DNA from: Omphalotus guepiniiformis
Taxonomy: Eukaryota > Basidiomycota > Agaricomycetes > Agaricales > Omphalotaceae
NCBI GenBank assembly: GCA_028554645.1
Contig: JAQOOI010000066.1
Location: 233,501-297,500, forward strand
DNA length: 64,000 bases
Direction of reading: 5' to 3'
Under the pieces are notes generated by a model. It made no database searches, was not told the origin of the DNA, and saw only the letters and a list, made by a program, of their open reading frames with translations. Below are positions 1 to 12,314 of the stretch, piece after piece. Position 1 is the first letter of the stretch; each line of letters starts with the position of its first letter. A program made the translations under genes and the position numbers.

Positions 1-1408
1 ATATTGATGCGAGGGCTGTTAGAGCTGCCTATGATATCTGAGTGAGTGATAGAGAAAAGAGAGGAGGGTGGGTGGACGTACTTCACGTAGAGCACTAATA
101 CTACCTGGCTCGTCTTCCTCCCATTCTTCGTTGCCTTGAGAATCGTCTGAGGAAGGACAGGGTGTAATAGTTTGAAGGAGTAAGGCGAGTTTGGCATGTG
201 AGCCTCTTTCGAATGCGAGTTCGGAGAGTGTTGGGTCGTCGGTTGTTAGATAGTCTGAAATTCTGTTAGTATGGATTAAGATGACAAAAGATGGTGGTAG
301 ACGTACATAGAATAAAGCAAGCTTTAGATTTTTGGATATGAGAGAAACCATCCGAGTCTTCTGGCGTGATCATTCGACCGACGACGTTGACGATTGTTCG
401 TGCGGCTGTGGATATATCGTCTACGGGTGGCGAATGGATAGATGAGACTGAACGAATGATATGAGTTGCACTGTAGCACTCATGAGCGAGCAGAATAGAA
501 AGAGAGAAAGGATGTACTCACCATAAACAAGCAGCAATCTGAACATCTGGCAACCTCGACCTAGCATGCGCAAGAACAGTAAGAAGGGGCGTCCCACCAT
601 GCCCATCCGTCCCAACAATCGGTCTAACAAGCAACCCAGCAACAGTTGGATTATCCTTGGCCAAAGCAGCAACCGCAAGAAGAGCAAATTCCAACGTCTT
701 CGGTTCAACCCTCGATTTCCTCTCAAATCCACCAATATCAAGTAACCTCGTGAGTACCCATCCAGCAGTGACCGCAGTACCACCACTAACAGCCCCAGAA
801 GCAGAAGCAGACGACGACGACTTTTCCCAAGCTCGTTTTTCCCAACCACGTCTAGCGCGAACTTGTTCTTCTCGTGCTCGTTCGGATGGAGGTACCCAGA
901 AAGTCAAAGCGGTGCGATGGGATTCGTGAATGAGGGAAGTGGCAATGAGTGATGCGATAGTTGATGAGATTTGAGTCGAAGGAGAATCAAGAAGTGGTAA
1001 CCAGAGATCTGTCGATGGGAGAGCGTAGAATCGATTCAGTGATTCAGAAGGCGTATATGATAGAGGTGGTTCTGGACGTAAACCCCATTGACATGGTCCA
1101 ACGAGTGAAGCAAGTGAGCCCGCTAGTGTTTTCAACGCTCGAGCATGCGCAAGTGTTGGTTCATTACCGAGAGCAGTGACCAGCGCAGTCAATGCATCTG
1201 CTCGAAGGAGACTAAACACTGCTTCGTCAGTCCCGAGCGCGATAGACCCAACGATATTCGCCGCTTCAGTCCGTAGGCCTTCATTTTCTCCATGAACGAC
1301 ACTCTCCACTAATTTAGAGATAAATCCATTGTCGTTTGCGATCTCTGCTTTGGCGGACGGGTTGCCTATTACTCGGTTTTTGATTCGTTTTAGGTCGGTT
1401 ATGTTCAT
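1..1408 (-). CDS. ARMC8/Vid28-like armadillo-repeat protein, 5' part
   Basis: Incomplete gene running off the left edge. Exons read 1408-522, 470-307, 254-82 and 28-1; the three introns (51, 52 and 53 bp) are GT-AG and all phases join, so about 417 residues are visible. The protein is a series of helical repeats with armadillo-type blocks such as EAANIVGSIAL, QIAACLCATHIIRSV and REAALTALASI. The N-terminal stretch (KNRVIGNPSAKAEIANDNGF) and the repeat order suggest ARMC8, known in yeast as Vid28/Gid5, a scaffold of the GID/CTLH ubiquitin ligase that recognises gluconeogenic enzymes and N-degrons. That assignment is inference from resemblance; a generic armadillo protein is the alternative. 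The start codon lies only 72 bp beyond the stop of the next minus-strand gene. Confidence 0.65.
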
Positions 1409-1480
1409 TCAGTGGCAGTAGTACGTGGGAGTAAAAAGCAAAAAAGTTCTATCTGTGTACTACAGCCTAGTACTTATAAA

Positions 1481-4080
1481 TTATACGTTCTCCGCTTCGG
1501 CTTCTCGTTCCCTTGCTTCACCTCTCATTCTCTCTACAACCTTTCTCACTTCATACTCCCAATCCGTGCGTAGACAAAGGACAGTACCAAACACAGCGCA
1601 GTATACGAGCGACACCGTCAAACCCGACCATAATCCCTTTAAACCAGCAGTCGCTTCCTCGAGTGTGGGATACTCGTCGACATCATCCGGTAATCCACGT
1701 TTTCGGAAAGCTAGGTAGACACCTAGTGGGACACCAAGGATGTAGTACGCACTGACCGGCAAGTTAGTCAAGGTTCTGTGAATCAACTCGACGGGCACGT
1801 ACCTTAGGTTCAACAAAGCACCCGTTATCTGCTTTCCACGAGCACGTAATATACCTCCTGTGATAGCAGCGTTTCCGTCAAACACTTGGAACAGTGCGAT
1901 AAGGGGGAGAATTGCAGAGACGAGCGTTGCCACGGCTGAGAGCAAATCAGAAGGGAATTGAGCTCGAGGGAGGGTTGAGAAGACGTACCTGGGTCATTGT
2001 TAAAGATGTATGACCAATGGTTGCGGAAGGTGAAGAACATGGCACTGAGATAATGTCAGACGTGCGTAGTAATTGCTTTGATACTGCGCCGTACTGACCT
2101 GAATATACCAGCGATCAGCAACCCGATTACAATCGATGCCTGAGCGGCAGTTTCAGCTCGACGCGGTCGCCGTTCACCAAGAAGATTACCAATTCTGCAA
2201 TGATTGATTTAGGCCGATTCAGAAAAGCAATGTATATGCGTTGACTCACCGAACACTTGTAGCTACTCCCAACGCGAAAGGGGCTTGGAATGTGGTAGAG
2301 CAAGAAACGAGCAGCACAGATTGAGATGCGAGAGCTGTTGGTCCTAGCCTAACATGATATTGAATAACTGATCAACCACTTGGAGGGAATGAAGGACTAA
2401 CAAACTCGCAGCTAAGCCAATCAACTCCCAAGCCCACCATTCACTTGCAGTTTGACCTACGCCACCAAGACCTAGCGAAACGAGGGTAGCGAGACCTGTA
2501 GGATGCAGAGCTCGTGGAGTGAGAGCGTGCCATGAAGAACGGAGTGTGTGAGCATAGGCAGGATCAGTGAGGTGATGACGGTGATGTCCATGTGATCCTC
2601 GGCGTTTCGAATTCATTCCTCCATTCGTCGTCGTCGTCGTCGTAAGATGACCGGGATTACCATCCGCACCGTTCTCGCAGTGAATCCTCTTCCAGTCCTC
2701 ACTAGCTCTCGCCAACTCCTCCCTCGCATGGAATTTCTGTCGTTCGATCCAGATCCCATAAACGATACTGCCGAATGAGACGAGGTTGTAGGATATGGCA
2801 GTGGCGAGGGGTGCACCGGCGAATCCAAGGCGGAGGAACGAGGGGAATGGCGGTGGGGCCCAGACTGGTAGGAAGTGATGAGCAAGGGTATGTGGTGAGA
2901 GGGGGTTGATGAGTTACCTAGTACCCAGTTCAGAAACGCGTTGATGGGTGCTGCGAGGAGGATTATACGAGTTGGGACGGTGAAGAGACCTTGACATTGA
3001 AAGTATCGTCTTTATGGGACGAGTAAGCGTGGGCATACGAAAAGGAGTCGGAGAGAATCACCTGGAGACGCAATTGAATGCGTATGCTGTAAAATGGTGA
3101 ATTCGTTGTGTTGACTAGTTGATTTTAAGATTTGCTCACCTGGTAATCCTAACGACAGCCATTTCAGGTATACACCGGCTAGATAAGCCACATCTGGGTC
3201 TTGTTTGATGAAAAGAAGGATTGGGGTCGCGTTGAACCAGAGTAGATACATTGGCTATTATACGCAGGTGAGTTTCAAATATATTTCAAAGATGATAACA
3301 GATACTTGCGAATAGACACGCGATAAGGACAACCGTCATACGTTGACACCATACTGTTACCATTTCCGGGTGTGGGCCTGTCCAGGCTGCTGGGAGGAGG
3401 GTGTCGAGAGCAGAGGTTAGACCTGCGAGCGTGTCAGTCGCGTAAGATAGCGAGTAGGTGTGTTGTACCTTGAATAATGCTAAACGCAGTGACGTTCGCG
3501 GACATGCTGCCTAGTGTGCATGCAGCCAGCTCGATAGTTCCAAGGTGACCAAGAGAGAGAACAGAAGCGAGAAGAAGCGTATACTCCAAGACATGTGTCC
3601 TATGAACCGATTAGCAGGTTGAAAGAGAGAGAAAAAAGAGGCGCACCCAAAAACCGGCAAAGCATATTTCGTCAATATCCCCAACTCATTTTTAAACATC
3701 ACAGCTCTATCTTCAGGTTCGTGAGTGAACGTTACGAGTTCATCATCATCTTCAACAACCACATCGCCGTACGTCTCGATAATTCTCGGTACCCTTGGGT
3801 TGAGCAGGGGCGTTACTTCCGTTGGCAAAGATACATTCGAAGCATTTGGAGGTCGAGAAGATTCGCGCGGTGGGGGAACGCGAATGATAGGCGAATCAGC
3901 AATAATGGAGATACCCTCGTCGTCGTCTTCTTCAGTGTCGAGAGTGGAGTGATCGTCGTATTCATCGTTGTGTTCATCGTTGTCATTGTCGTTCCGACGT
4001 GCATTCGCGTATCGGGCAAGAAGAGCATAGTCAGAAGGGAGGGAACTGGGGCCTGTATACCCTCCGTGCGGTGTGCTCAT
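1481..4080 (-). CDS. MATE-family multidrug/toxin efflux transporter
   Basis: Twelve exons: 4080-3647, 3599-3469, 3422-3310, 3254-3140, 3086-3062, 3009-2918, 2864-2402, 2348-2250, 2194-2099, 2044-1989, 1935-1803, 1751-1481. They sum to 2028 nt, giving a 675-residue protein with every phase consistent. The first about 130 residues are acidic and polar, as in fungal ERC1-type MATEs. Membrane segments follow, with family signatures: GTIELAACTLGSMSANV, GLTSALDTLLPAAW, LLAAPINAFLNWVLVWAP, LGFAGAPLATAISYN, SEWWAWELIGLAAS, LGVATSVRIGNLLGERRP and ALLNLSAYYILGVPLGV. MATE proteins export cationic drugs and toxins with H+ or Na+ antiport at the plasma or vacuolar membrane; the substrate here is unknown. 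A His/Gly-rich cytoplasmic loop (near 2600) separates the two halves. The intron after exon 3 is best read as GC-AG (GCAAGT donor at 3309). Confidence 0.88.
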
Positions 4081-4599
4081 CGTCGTCCGACTCCAACGAA
4101 TATTCTCTGTTTTGTTTTGTTTTCCGCTTCCGTCGGCCGCAGATCTCGCTTCCGCGGATCATAATCAGTGGGGAACCGGCTCTTGTATGGTCCTGTTCGC
4201 GACTTCCAGAGTTCGTTCACATTCAAAGCTACTATGGTGATCAGAGAATTGCAACTTTTTGAGAAATCATTTTTGTATCTTCCTCTCAGGCCTAATCTCT
4301 TAAGTATCTTCATACAATCATTCTTTGACCTCTAAAACTTGGATTATCAGCCTGCATCTACTGATGCAGGCCAGGACAAATTCGTTCTAGGCTATTCACA
4401 CTATCCCTGTTGCTCACTCAAAAAGATTAATTAGACAGTGTTAGTAATATCATGAACTTGATAGACTTTAGTGTAGATTGCACCATAGGCAAACTTATTT
4501 CTTCATTTGCTAAGGTTCACACTTCTGCCATGGCTAAGTGAACCATACATAAGCTTGTGCCCATTAAGTCCAACACCATCATGATTCCAAACTGAACCA
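4081..4599. other. intergenic region upstream of the MATE gene
   Basis: No reading frame that I can support. It should hold the promoter and 5' leader of the MATE gene, but I see no convincing TATA box. A short perfect hairpin, CCTGCATC-x4-GATGCAGG, lies around 4351-4370. The remainder is AT-rich sequence without recognisable repeats. Confidence 0.4.
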
Positions 4600-5070
4600 G
4601 TTGATTCAATAACTCTACATATATGGTGCATATCACCTAGATATACAAATACCTCTCAGCTCATATACATTGCACTCACCATTCATGTTAATATTAAAGA
4701 ACCTGCCTATGTAAAAAGATCTACCAGCCACTGTGTTAGGCTCAAAGTGACAAGATAAGATCTCAGGTGCAGTTTGTAGAGTCTGTTTGTAGACAATCTG
4801 GCTTTGACATTGTGTACACTGGCTGGCTGTCTCATGCTCAAGTTTTATGAACCACTCACTAACAGATCTACCTGGAGTAAGATTTCTCTCAAAAACAGGA
4901 CAGTTTTAATAATGACTTGCACCTCTTATATGTCCATTGCAACAAACTTTTTCTACTAAAACTAACTGTGCATCCTGACTTGAGAGTATCTTGTCTGTTA
5001 TCAAAGGTACAACAGCAAGACCACCCTATTGGCTCATAATGGTTTTGTCTATGAAGTCACAAGTGACCAA
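4600..5070 (-). pseudogene. decayed fragment of a ubiquitin-hydrolase-like domain
   Basis: On the minus strand a conceptual translation broken by stops gives a Cys-x2-Cys segment (SQCTQCQSQI), then APEILSCHFEP, and then a segment ending VYELRGICI. The order C-x2-C, P-x-I-L, Y-x-LRG-I recalls the C-terminal part of USP-type peptidases, present as stand-alone proteins in many mushroom genomes. Premature stops interrupt it and no start is visible. A similar fragment lies in the opposite orientation at 5469-5790. The identification rests only on short motifs and is weak; an unrelated zinc-binding protein is possible. Confidence 0.3.
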
Positions 5071-5077
5071 CACATCT

Positions 5078-5165
5078 GATTACGAGTTCAAAATGTAATG
5101 TAGAAGTCGTACTTTATCCAGATTTTTTTGTCGTTTTTTGATCCAGTTAAGTGTGATGCTGGCTG
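5078..5165 (+). repeat. left copy of an about 88-bp direct repeat
   Basis: The sequence beginning TTACGAGTTCAAAATG and ending with GATCCAGTTAAGTGTGATG recurs with mismatches at 5918-6005. The two copies flank about 750 bp that includes the decayed ubiquitin-hydrolase-like fragment. The motif GATCC-GTTAAG also recurs near 5225 and 6083. It may be the terminal repeat of an old mobile element, but no target-site duplication is evident. Confidence 0.5.
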
Positions 5166-5468
5166 ATGGCTCGTTTCCCACGTGACTTGACCTCTTTGCT
5201 GCTTTTGCCTGTTACTTATCTGTTCCAGTTAAGCGGTCATTTCTACACATGATTTCTCCTCGTTTGTTCCAGTCTGATCTTGTTAATCTTGCACTTGTGG
5301 CTTGTTTGTGGTCTTATGTAATATTCCTTTTCTTTCTTTCGCTTCTTCTTTCATTCTTTTGTTCTTTTTATTTTTCTATTGTTTTTGTTTTTGTTTTTTT
5401 ATTTTTTAGTTGTATTTTTTGTTTCTGTTTCTTGTTTTGTACCTCTATCATTGACTCCATCACCTGCC

Positions 5469-5790
5469 ATGTCCACCAGACCCACTTGAGATGCACGCAA
5501 TGCCACCAACATGTGGTGATCAAACACTTGGCCCTTTCGCATCCCTCACTACTGGCATGTCAGTTATCGCAGAACGGTGTGGGCAATCAGGTGCTGTACC
5601 TTGATACTGGATTCACGCTGAGCAGAGCAGGTGTTACTCGTCAATATACCCTCCAAGAAGTCATTTATTATGGCACGCATCACTAGACAGCGCAATTCAT
5701 TGACAAGAACCATAACATATGGTACTACAATGGTGTTCAAGATGTGAATGTTGTATCTTACAATGACAATCCCGAGAGGGACAACATTGA
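5469..5790 (+). pseudogene. decayed fragment of a ubiquitin-hydrolase-like domain
   Basis: Plus-strand translation gives THLRCTQCHQHVV, then LDTGFTLSRAGVTRQY, then TLQEVIYYGTHH, an in-frame stop, and finally TAQFIDKNHNIWYYNG. The pattern C-x2-C, then Y-x-L-x2-VIYYG-x-HH, then W-Y-Y-x-G recalls the C-terminal half of USP-like peptidases, where the His is catalytic. The internal stop and lack of a credible start (the upstream frame is a low-complexity Phe/Leu stretch) indicate a relic. It mirrors the fragment at 4600-5070. Confidence 0.35.
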
Positions 5791-5917
5791 TCTGGGGAAA
5801 CAAGGAAGACGAATGGCCTGCACTGCCATTTATGCAAGGGTGTGAGCTTAGGTCAGTCATGTGACAATTCTGCGCTCGCAATGAACTTGTACCCGCCTGG
5901 GCATCGGCCCAGGCCCT

Positions 5918-6005
5918 CAATTACGAGTTCAAAATGAAATGTAGAACTCATTCTTTCTGGCGATTTTTGTGCCAATTTTGATCCAGTTAAGTGTGATGCC
6001 GCTGT
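5918..6005 (+). repeat. right copy of an about 88-bp direct repeat
   Basis: Second copy of the repeat at 5078-5165, diverged at scattered positions. Between it and the E-type LTR at 6147 there is only unassigned sequence, with one more GATCC-GTTAAG motif near 6083. Confidence 0.5.
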
Positions 6006-7034
6006 CATTCATTTTGGCATGTCACTTTTCGGCATATTCCTGATTGTCACGTGTCATCCTGCTGAAGCCCAATTTTCCTCGCCTTGATCCTGTTAAGTGT
6101 GAGTATTGTCGTCATTCTCATTTTCATGCCTTTCAGCTGTCCGCGTTGATGAGAATGAATCGGGGCAATGAACTGCTAAAGGGCTAATGAACAAAAACCC
6201 AAAAACAACCAAAACAACCAAGTCACTCGAAAGGTGCGGGTCTGAGGGGGCGTTGTCAAAGGTTCCGCACGACCAAACTTATGGCATCTTTATTAGAACT
6301 TTATATCTTTATCACAAGGACTTTATAGTTGAGCTTTTAAAATGCACTAAGGCAAAAAGTAGCACAAGACGGTTTTGAACAAGACAGGTGTTCACTGCAC
6401 AATCGCAACCAATTGACCACAAGATCAAACAACCAATTCCAATAACACAACCAGTTCAATTCAACCAACAATGATCTTTATAAAATATCGCAATAAACAC
6501 CGGACTATAAACAGACCAGGGCAACTTTATGTTTTTGGTAGGATTTCCCTTCACAGGCATGATTCACGTTATAAAGACGATCCCCAGTGACCCTGTGACT
6601 CTATGGTACTCTCCTGGATTTTCTCTCTCCAGGTTACTGCCCTTTTATACATACTGCCAGTCCAAAATTAATAAAAACGGAAATTATAGCTAAACTGTCC
6701 TGTTTTATATATATACCTATATCCGTGTATGTAGGTTGTAAGTATCTGTGTCAAGTATGTCCATTATTACTTGTTATAGATCTATTTTATGAGGCAAACC
6801 TCAAAAAATGCGTTTTAATTCCATTATTTTTATTGTAGACAATATTCAGCCCCTTTATTTCATTTTTACGGATTTCCTTGACATTTCTCGGGCATCCAGG
6901 TTCCATAGGATTAATCACCTGATAGAAATTATACCCCTCAAAGTATCACATTGTTTTGTCAAAGGAACTCCTTCAATTCAGTAGTATTCCGAGAAATTTT
7001 ACTGATCGAATTTTTACACCTTCTAACCGGTTTC

Positions 7035-7486
7035 TGTCAGCGACTCGAGTTATAAACTCAAATAACCAAACACAATGATCTTAGTTTCACACGAGTAAGA
7101 GAAAAGCAGAAAGTGGATTTGAGAAAAGAGACGATACAAGGAAATATGCTAAGTACAAGTCTAAACTCGAGGAGTTATTGACAAGATCGAAGCTAAAGAA
7201 ATATCTACCTAAGCGGACTTGTTATATACGTAAATAAAACCCTAAACCCTGGGCTATAACCCTTGACTAATCCACCGTGTGTCTACCATGAGTTCGATCG
7301 CCTCAAGTGTTTCATTAATGATCGTGATCGCCTTGAGGTCTACATGCTTGATCTCGATCATCATGCTACCTACGTGTGTATTTAATATAACCCTAGATCT
7401 ATAACTTAAGATGCTATCTACTGATAATAAAAGTGTCTATATGTACAAACAATGAGATAAGATGAAAAAAGAAAATGTTCGTAACA
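7035..7486 (-). repeat. 3' LTR of A1
   Basis: 452 bp, TG...CA ends. In the sense direction U3 contains GGGTTTAGGGTTT, then a TATATAAC box, then about 32 nt later TTAGCTTCGATCTT, the presumed start of R. It follows the polypurine tract directly. Confidence 0.95.
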
Positions 7487-7497
7487 TGACCCCCTCC

Positions 7498-10400
7498 TTA
7501 GGGACGATGTCCCCATCGTCCTAACTTCACTGCTAATGCTTCTGTCGGCATCTTCTTCGTTTCTACTACTTCCGTACATGCTTCAGGGATAGGTCGTAAC
7601 AATGATGTCGGGAATAAGGAAATTGGGACCTCAATCTTTCTTAACTGAGATGGTCGTGGTTTAGTGGGGAATTTTTTATGGAACTCTTCGATTGCTTCTT
7701 TTGCATTTGCAAGGTTTGCTAATGGTTCCCATGTTTGTTCGTGCCGCGAGTATCCCTTCCATTGGACTTTGTATCCAAATCTCCCTCCCCTATATTTTCC
7801 TGAATCTACTATCTCTTCCACTTCGAACTCTGGTTCTTCTCCTTCTATCACTGGTGGCGGATTATCATTCTTAGGCTGCTCGGGGAATTCAGGTGGATGA
7901 TAGGGTGACAGTAGAACTTCGTTAAAGACTGGATGTATCCTCTTCCAAGTCTTCGGTATCTTTAGTTGATACGACGTCGCTCCAACTTTCTTAACAACTT
8001 CAAAAGGACCAAATCGTTTATCATCCAACTTCTTCATTGGTCGATCAGAAGTCAGGTTTGTCGCTTCAAGCCATACTTTGTCATTAGGCTTATATTCGAC
8101 TGATGGTTTCCTCTTCTTGTCGTAATACCGAGTCATGTCTTCCTTTGCCTTTTTAAGCGCTGCCCCTACTTCGTCTCTGATCTTGATCATCTTATCGGCA
8201 AATTCCTGTGCTGTGGGATTTGCCGACGGAGTTCTTGGAGCTGTTCCCTTATACGGATGTCGTCCCATATCCGCATAGAACGGAGTGACACCCGTGGCTG
8301 AGTGTATCCTATCAGTCAACACAAACTCTGCTGTTGGTAACCATTCATGCCAGTCGTTCTGATGTTGATTGATGAATAACCGGAGATAATGTTCAATCTC
8401 TTGGTTCATCCGTTCCGTCTGTCCATTCGTCTGTGGGTGATATGCCGTTGTGAAGCTTCCTTGAATGCCTAATAACCGGTATAGTTCCTTCATGAATCGG
8501 GAATGATATTGAGGTCCCCGATCATGAATAATCTTTCTCGGTAATCCGTGTATAGGAAAGATTTTGTCCCTATAGATTCTGGCCATTCCCTCAGATGTTA
8601 ACGACATGTGTGTGGGTACCAGACGTGTTTGTTTTGTGAAATGATCCACAATCACACTTATGGCATTAAAACCTCCAGCTTCCGGTAGTTCTCCAATCAG
8701 ATCTGTTCCTATGACTTCCCAGGGACCTTGTGGAACATTATTTGTGACTAGTGTTCCCGTTGGTTTGGTTCAATGAATTTTAGTGGCCTGGCACTTTTCA
8801 CACCCCTTAACGTATTTCCGTACATCCTGAGTGATCCCTGGCCACCAATAGTTTCTCGTCACCAATTCCATGGTTTTGAACTGCCCTGGATGTCCCGTCA
8901 GAACAGTATCATGATGTAGTCCAATGATCTTTCCCCGTAACCTATTATCAATAGGCACATAGATCCTATCCTGCCACGTCACAATTCCTTCCTCTGACTC
9001 AACCCAATCCTTCTCTTTTCCTTCTAAAGCCTTATTCACTAGATTATCCCGCACTTTCGACTTTTTCTTTATAAGATCTAAGATCTCGTCCTCGGGCATC
9101 TCTAGTCTGTTGATCGAAAAAAGTTCCGGCTTTAAAAGTACCACGTCCTCATTGTCTTTCTCCCCCATCTCATGATTGGCCATCCTGGACAATGCATCTG
9201 GCTTTCCCATTGACTTTCCGGGTTTATGAATCAATGTAAAGTCGTATTCAGATAATTCAGTGATCCATCGGGCTTGTCGACGATTCAATTTCTGAGGCTT
9301 TTTGAAATACTGAAGATTTTGATGATCTGTATAGATCTCAAATGACTCTTCCGCACCCATCAGATATTGTCTCCAATCTGCTAAGGAATCCATAATGGCC
9401 ATCATTTCCTTATCATAGATCTCATAATTACGTTCTGTTTCATTTAGAGATCTAGATCTGAACGCAATAGGCCACCATTTTCCGTCTATCTTTTGCGATA
9501 AGACAGCTCCGTTCGCATAATCTGATGAATCTGCCTCGACTCTGAATTGTCCATGATCACGGGGTATGGTTAGAACAACTTCTTCGGCAATTCTACTTTT
9601 GAGTTCTTCGAATGCCTGCTGTTGTTGTTCTGTCCATTCCCACTTTGAATTCCCGGTCAGTGATGACAATGGTTTCGCCACTTGACTAAATCCTCGGATA
9701 AATCGTCGGTAGAAGTTGCAGAAACCCAAGAAGGACTGTACTTCCTTCTTGTTTCCTGGTATTTTCCATTCTTTTACCGTTTTGACTTTCTTTGGATCCA
9801 TCCGCACTTGTCCATTTCCTACAAACACTCCAAGGTACTCAACATTACTGGTCTCGAATTCGCACTTTTCAGGTCTAAGATACAACTTGTGTTGTCGTAA
9901 TATATCTAACACCTGTTTTACAATTGACTCGTGCTCTTCGATTGTATTTGTGAAAACCAAGATATCGTCTAAGTACACCATGACGTGACCTTCGTTGATC
10001 AAATCCCTTAAGATATGATTCATGAATGCTTGGAAGGTCGCCGGAGAATTTGTAAGACCAAAGAACATAACCGTTGGTTCAAAGAGCCCCCGATTAGTCC
10101 TAAATGCCGCCTTCCACTCATCACCCTCTTTGATCCGGATATTATTGTATCCCCATCGAACATCCATTTTCGAAAATACTTTCGAATCCTTCAGCTTATC
10201 AATGAGTTCTTGAATGAGCGGCAACGGGTATTTGTTCTTTATCGTTGCTTCATTCAACTTCCGATAATCCTGAACAGGTCGAAGTTTCTCATCTTTCTTT
10301 GCCACAAAGAAGAATGGTGAGGCCATCGGTGACTTTGATGGTCTAATTCGTCCAGATTTCAGATTTTCCTTGATGAACTCATCTAAAACTTTCTGTTCCG

Positions 10401-11445
10401 AAGGATTTAATGGATAGACTTTGCAATCTACTGGCGTAAAGTCTGGCTTCAGCTCAATTGCATGGTCCCAGGGTCTTCGTTCGGGTAAATTTTGGAAATC
10501 GGCTTCATCAAAAACATCCTTGTACTCATTGACGTACTTGTCTGCTTTTGACTCAGTCTTTTTGCCTTTTCCAAAGTCCATACTCCGAAGATATCCATCC
10601 CAATTCAGGTAAAACAACCGATCCCCTTCTTCTAGTTCCCGAACTTCAGCATCGGATTCAGGTTTTAGGTAATACGGTATGTAACCACACTTCTTAGGAC
10701 ATCGATCAAACTTTAAGGTTGAGTCATTCCAATCTATATTGGGGTTATGACGTCTTAACCAATCGAGTCCCAGGAATATGTCCGTTTTGCCTAAATTTGT
10801 AACAGCAAGTTCAATGTGTTCCGCATGATCTCCCATTACTAATCTGACTTCTATGAATCCTTCAATTGAACCATCCTCGTTTAAGGTACCATCAGCATTG
10901 TATACCGGCATCTTTACTGGTAATCTCTTAACAGTTAAGCCATGTCGTTCTACGAATTCTTTATTGACGCAAGAACCCGTTGCTCCACTGTCAAGTAATG
11001 CCGATGTTTCTATCTGCTTGCCACTTTCGATGTCATCGATTGTAACAGACAGCTTGAGATCTCTGCCTTTAGTACCTTTTACGAACCGCAAGTTTTTCTT
11101 GAGTGACTTTATGGCTGTGACGGCTTCGCTAATGTCCAATGACCGGATCTGGGCAACCGTTTCTTCCGATGCTTCCCTGGCCCGACAGGTTGGCATCCAT
11201 GCTCTCAGAATTCCCACCGCTCGTTCTGACTCATCCTCCCTTACTCTCTGTGCTATCCATTCTGGTGAATTCGGCGGATAACGTTCTCTCACAGGCTTTG
11301 AATCGGACTTTGTAGATACTGACGCAAATTTATTCTCAGGATGATTAAATACAAAGTGAAAATTGCTGTCCTTGTGATCTACACTAGACTGTTCCGATTC
11401 TAACTCAGAAGGACCTGTATTCACTTCTGAGCTCTGACAAAACCC
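7498..11445 (-). pseudogene. A1 pol (protease, RT, RNase H, integrase, chromodomain) with one stop
   Basis: Frame -1 to gag, entered at a GGGTTTT slippery heptamer (11445-11439) shortly before the gag stop. Domains in order: retropepsin with LLDSGATG; reverse transcriptase with VYLDDILVF; RNase H (EADSSDYA...YDKEMMAIMDS); zinc-binding integrase N-domain HHDTVL-GHPG...GCEKCQ; the DDE core (DRGPQYH, QTNGQTERMNQE); and a C-terminal chromodomain (YKVQWKGYSRHEQTWEP). A single TGA at 8772-8770, where sister copies have CGA (Arg), splits the frame inside the integrase, and the frame is otherwise open to 7498. Such polyproteins copy the element RNA into DNA and insert it; the chromodomain usually directs insertion to marked chromatin. 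Confidence 0.92.
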
Positions 11446-12314
11446 GTATCTGATTTCAACCAGTTCAAGAACCAGCTCGGTGGCTGTTCTTCTTTCTTCT
11501 CTTCCTCCTGCACGTTCAGCTGTCTAACTCTCTGAACCCGCTTCGCTGGACAATCTCGCGAGATATGCCCCTTCTGTCCACAATTGAAACACTGCCCATT
11601 CCTTCGGGCTGCGTCAATGTCCATGGGTTTACCTGTACCCCCAAAGGTTGTTCCTGTGGCGTCTCTCCGATCACCACTTCCTGCCGCATTTTGCGGACTT
11701 TCTCTTCTTGGCGTAAACGCCGGTCGGTTCTGATTCTGATTCTTGCGCCATTCCTGACGCCTTCTCCATAGTTGATCAATCTTGATCACTACGTCCTTCC
11801 ATTCGTCATACACTTTGGGCAACTCGTCCCTCGTGTAAATGGCATCAATTGTTTTCTCATTAATGCCCTTCTCGATGAGCCGCACCACGTACGGGTCATC
11901 CTTCTTGTAGTCCGCCTCCGTCAACAGTATCTCCAACTCCTGGAAATACTCCTCCGCCGTCCCTGCTCCCTGCTTCAACAACTCCACCTTCTCCTGCGCT
12001 GTTCTCTGCAGACCGGAATCTAGGAACGCCTTGTTCAAGGCTTGCTTGAAATGCGCCCAGTCCTTCTGCCACTTCTCGTTGTCTTGGTCAAAATGGGTAT
12101 TATAGTAATTATTGACCCATCCGTCTACAAGCTTCCCATTCATGAAAGAGATCACAACATCAATCCTTTCATCGTCGGTCGTGATACCGTTTTTCTTATC
12201 ACGGATATATGTGAAGAGTCTTCGACGCCAATTCTTGAATTCTGATTTGACGCTGGTGAAGTTATCGGGTTTGTTGAGGAGTGATTTTCCTCGCGAAGTT
12301 TCGATTTCAGACAT
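11421..12314 (-). CDS. A1 Gag capsid/nucleocapsid protein
   Basis: 297 residues from ATG at 12314. An N-terminal capsid-like helical region (FKNWRRRLFTYIRDKKN, DGWVNNYYNTHFDQ, FLDSGLQRTAQEKVELLKQG) is followed by a basic linker and one CCHC zinc knuckle (CFNCGQKGHISRDCP). Gag forms the virus-like particle that packages element RNA. The last codons overlap pol, and the frameshift heptamer lies 13 codons or fewer before the stop. Confidence 0.93.
   Translation of the reverse strand: MSEIETSRGKSLLNKPDNFTSVKSEFKNWRRRLFTYIRDKKNGITTDDERIDVVISFMNGKLVDGWVNNYYNTHFDQDNEKWQKDWAHFKQALNKAFLDSGLQRTAQEKVELLKQGAGTAEEYFQELEILLTEADYKKDDPYVVRLIEKGINEKTIDAIYTRDELPKVYDEWKDVVIKIDQLWRRRQEWRKNQNQNRPAFTPRRESPQNAAGSGDRRDATGTTFGGTGKPMDIDAARRNGQCFNCGQKGHISRDCPAKRVQRVRQLNVQEEEKKEEQPPSWFLNWLKSDTGFVRAQK

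Noticed and set aside
5249..5460. Possible membrane protein (Phe/Leu-rich start of a frame)
   Set aside because: A T-rich low-complexity stretch upstream of a relic; no signal that it is translated.
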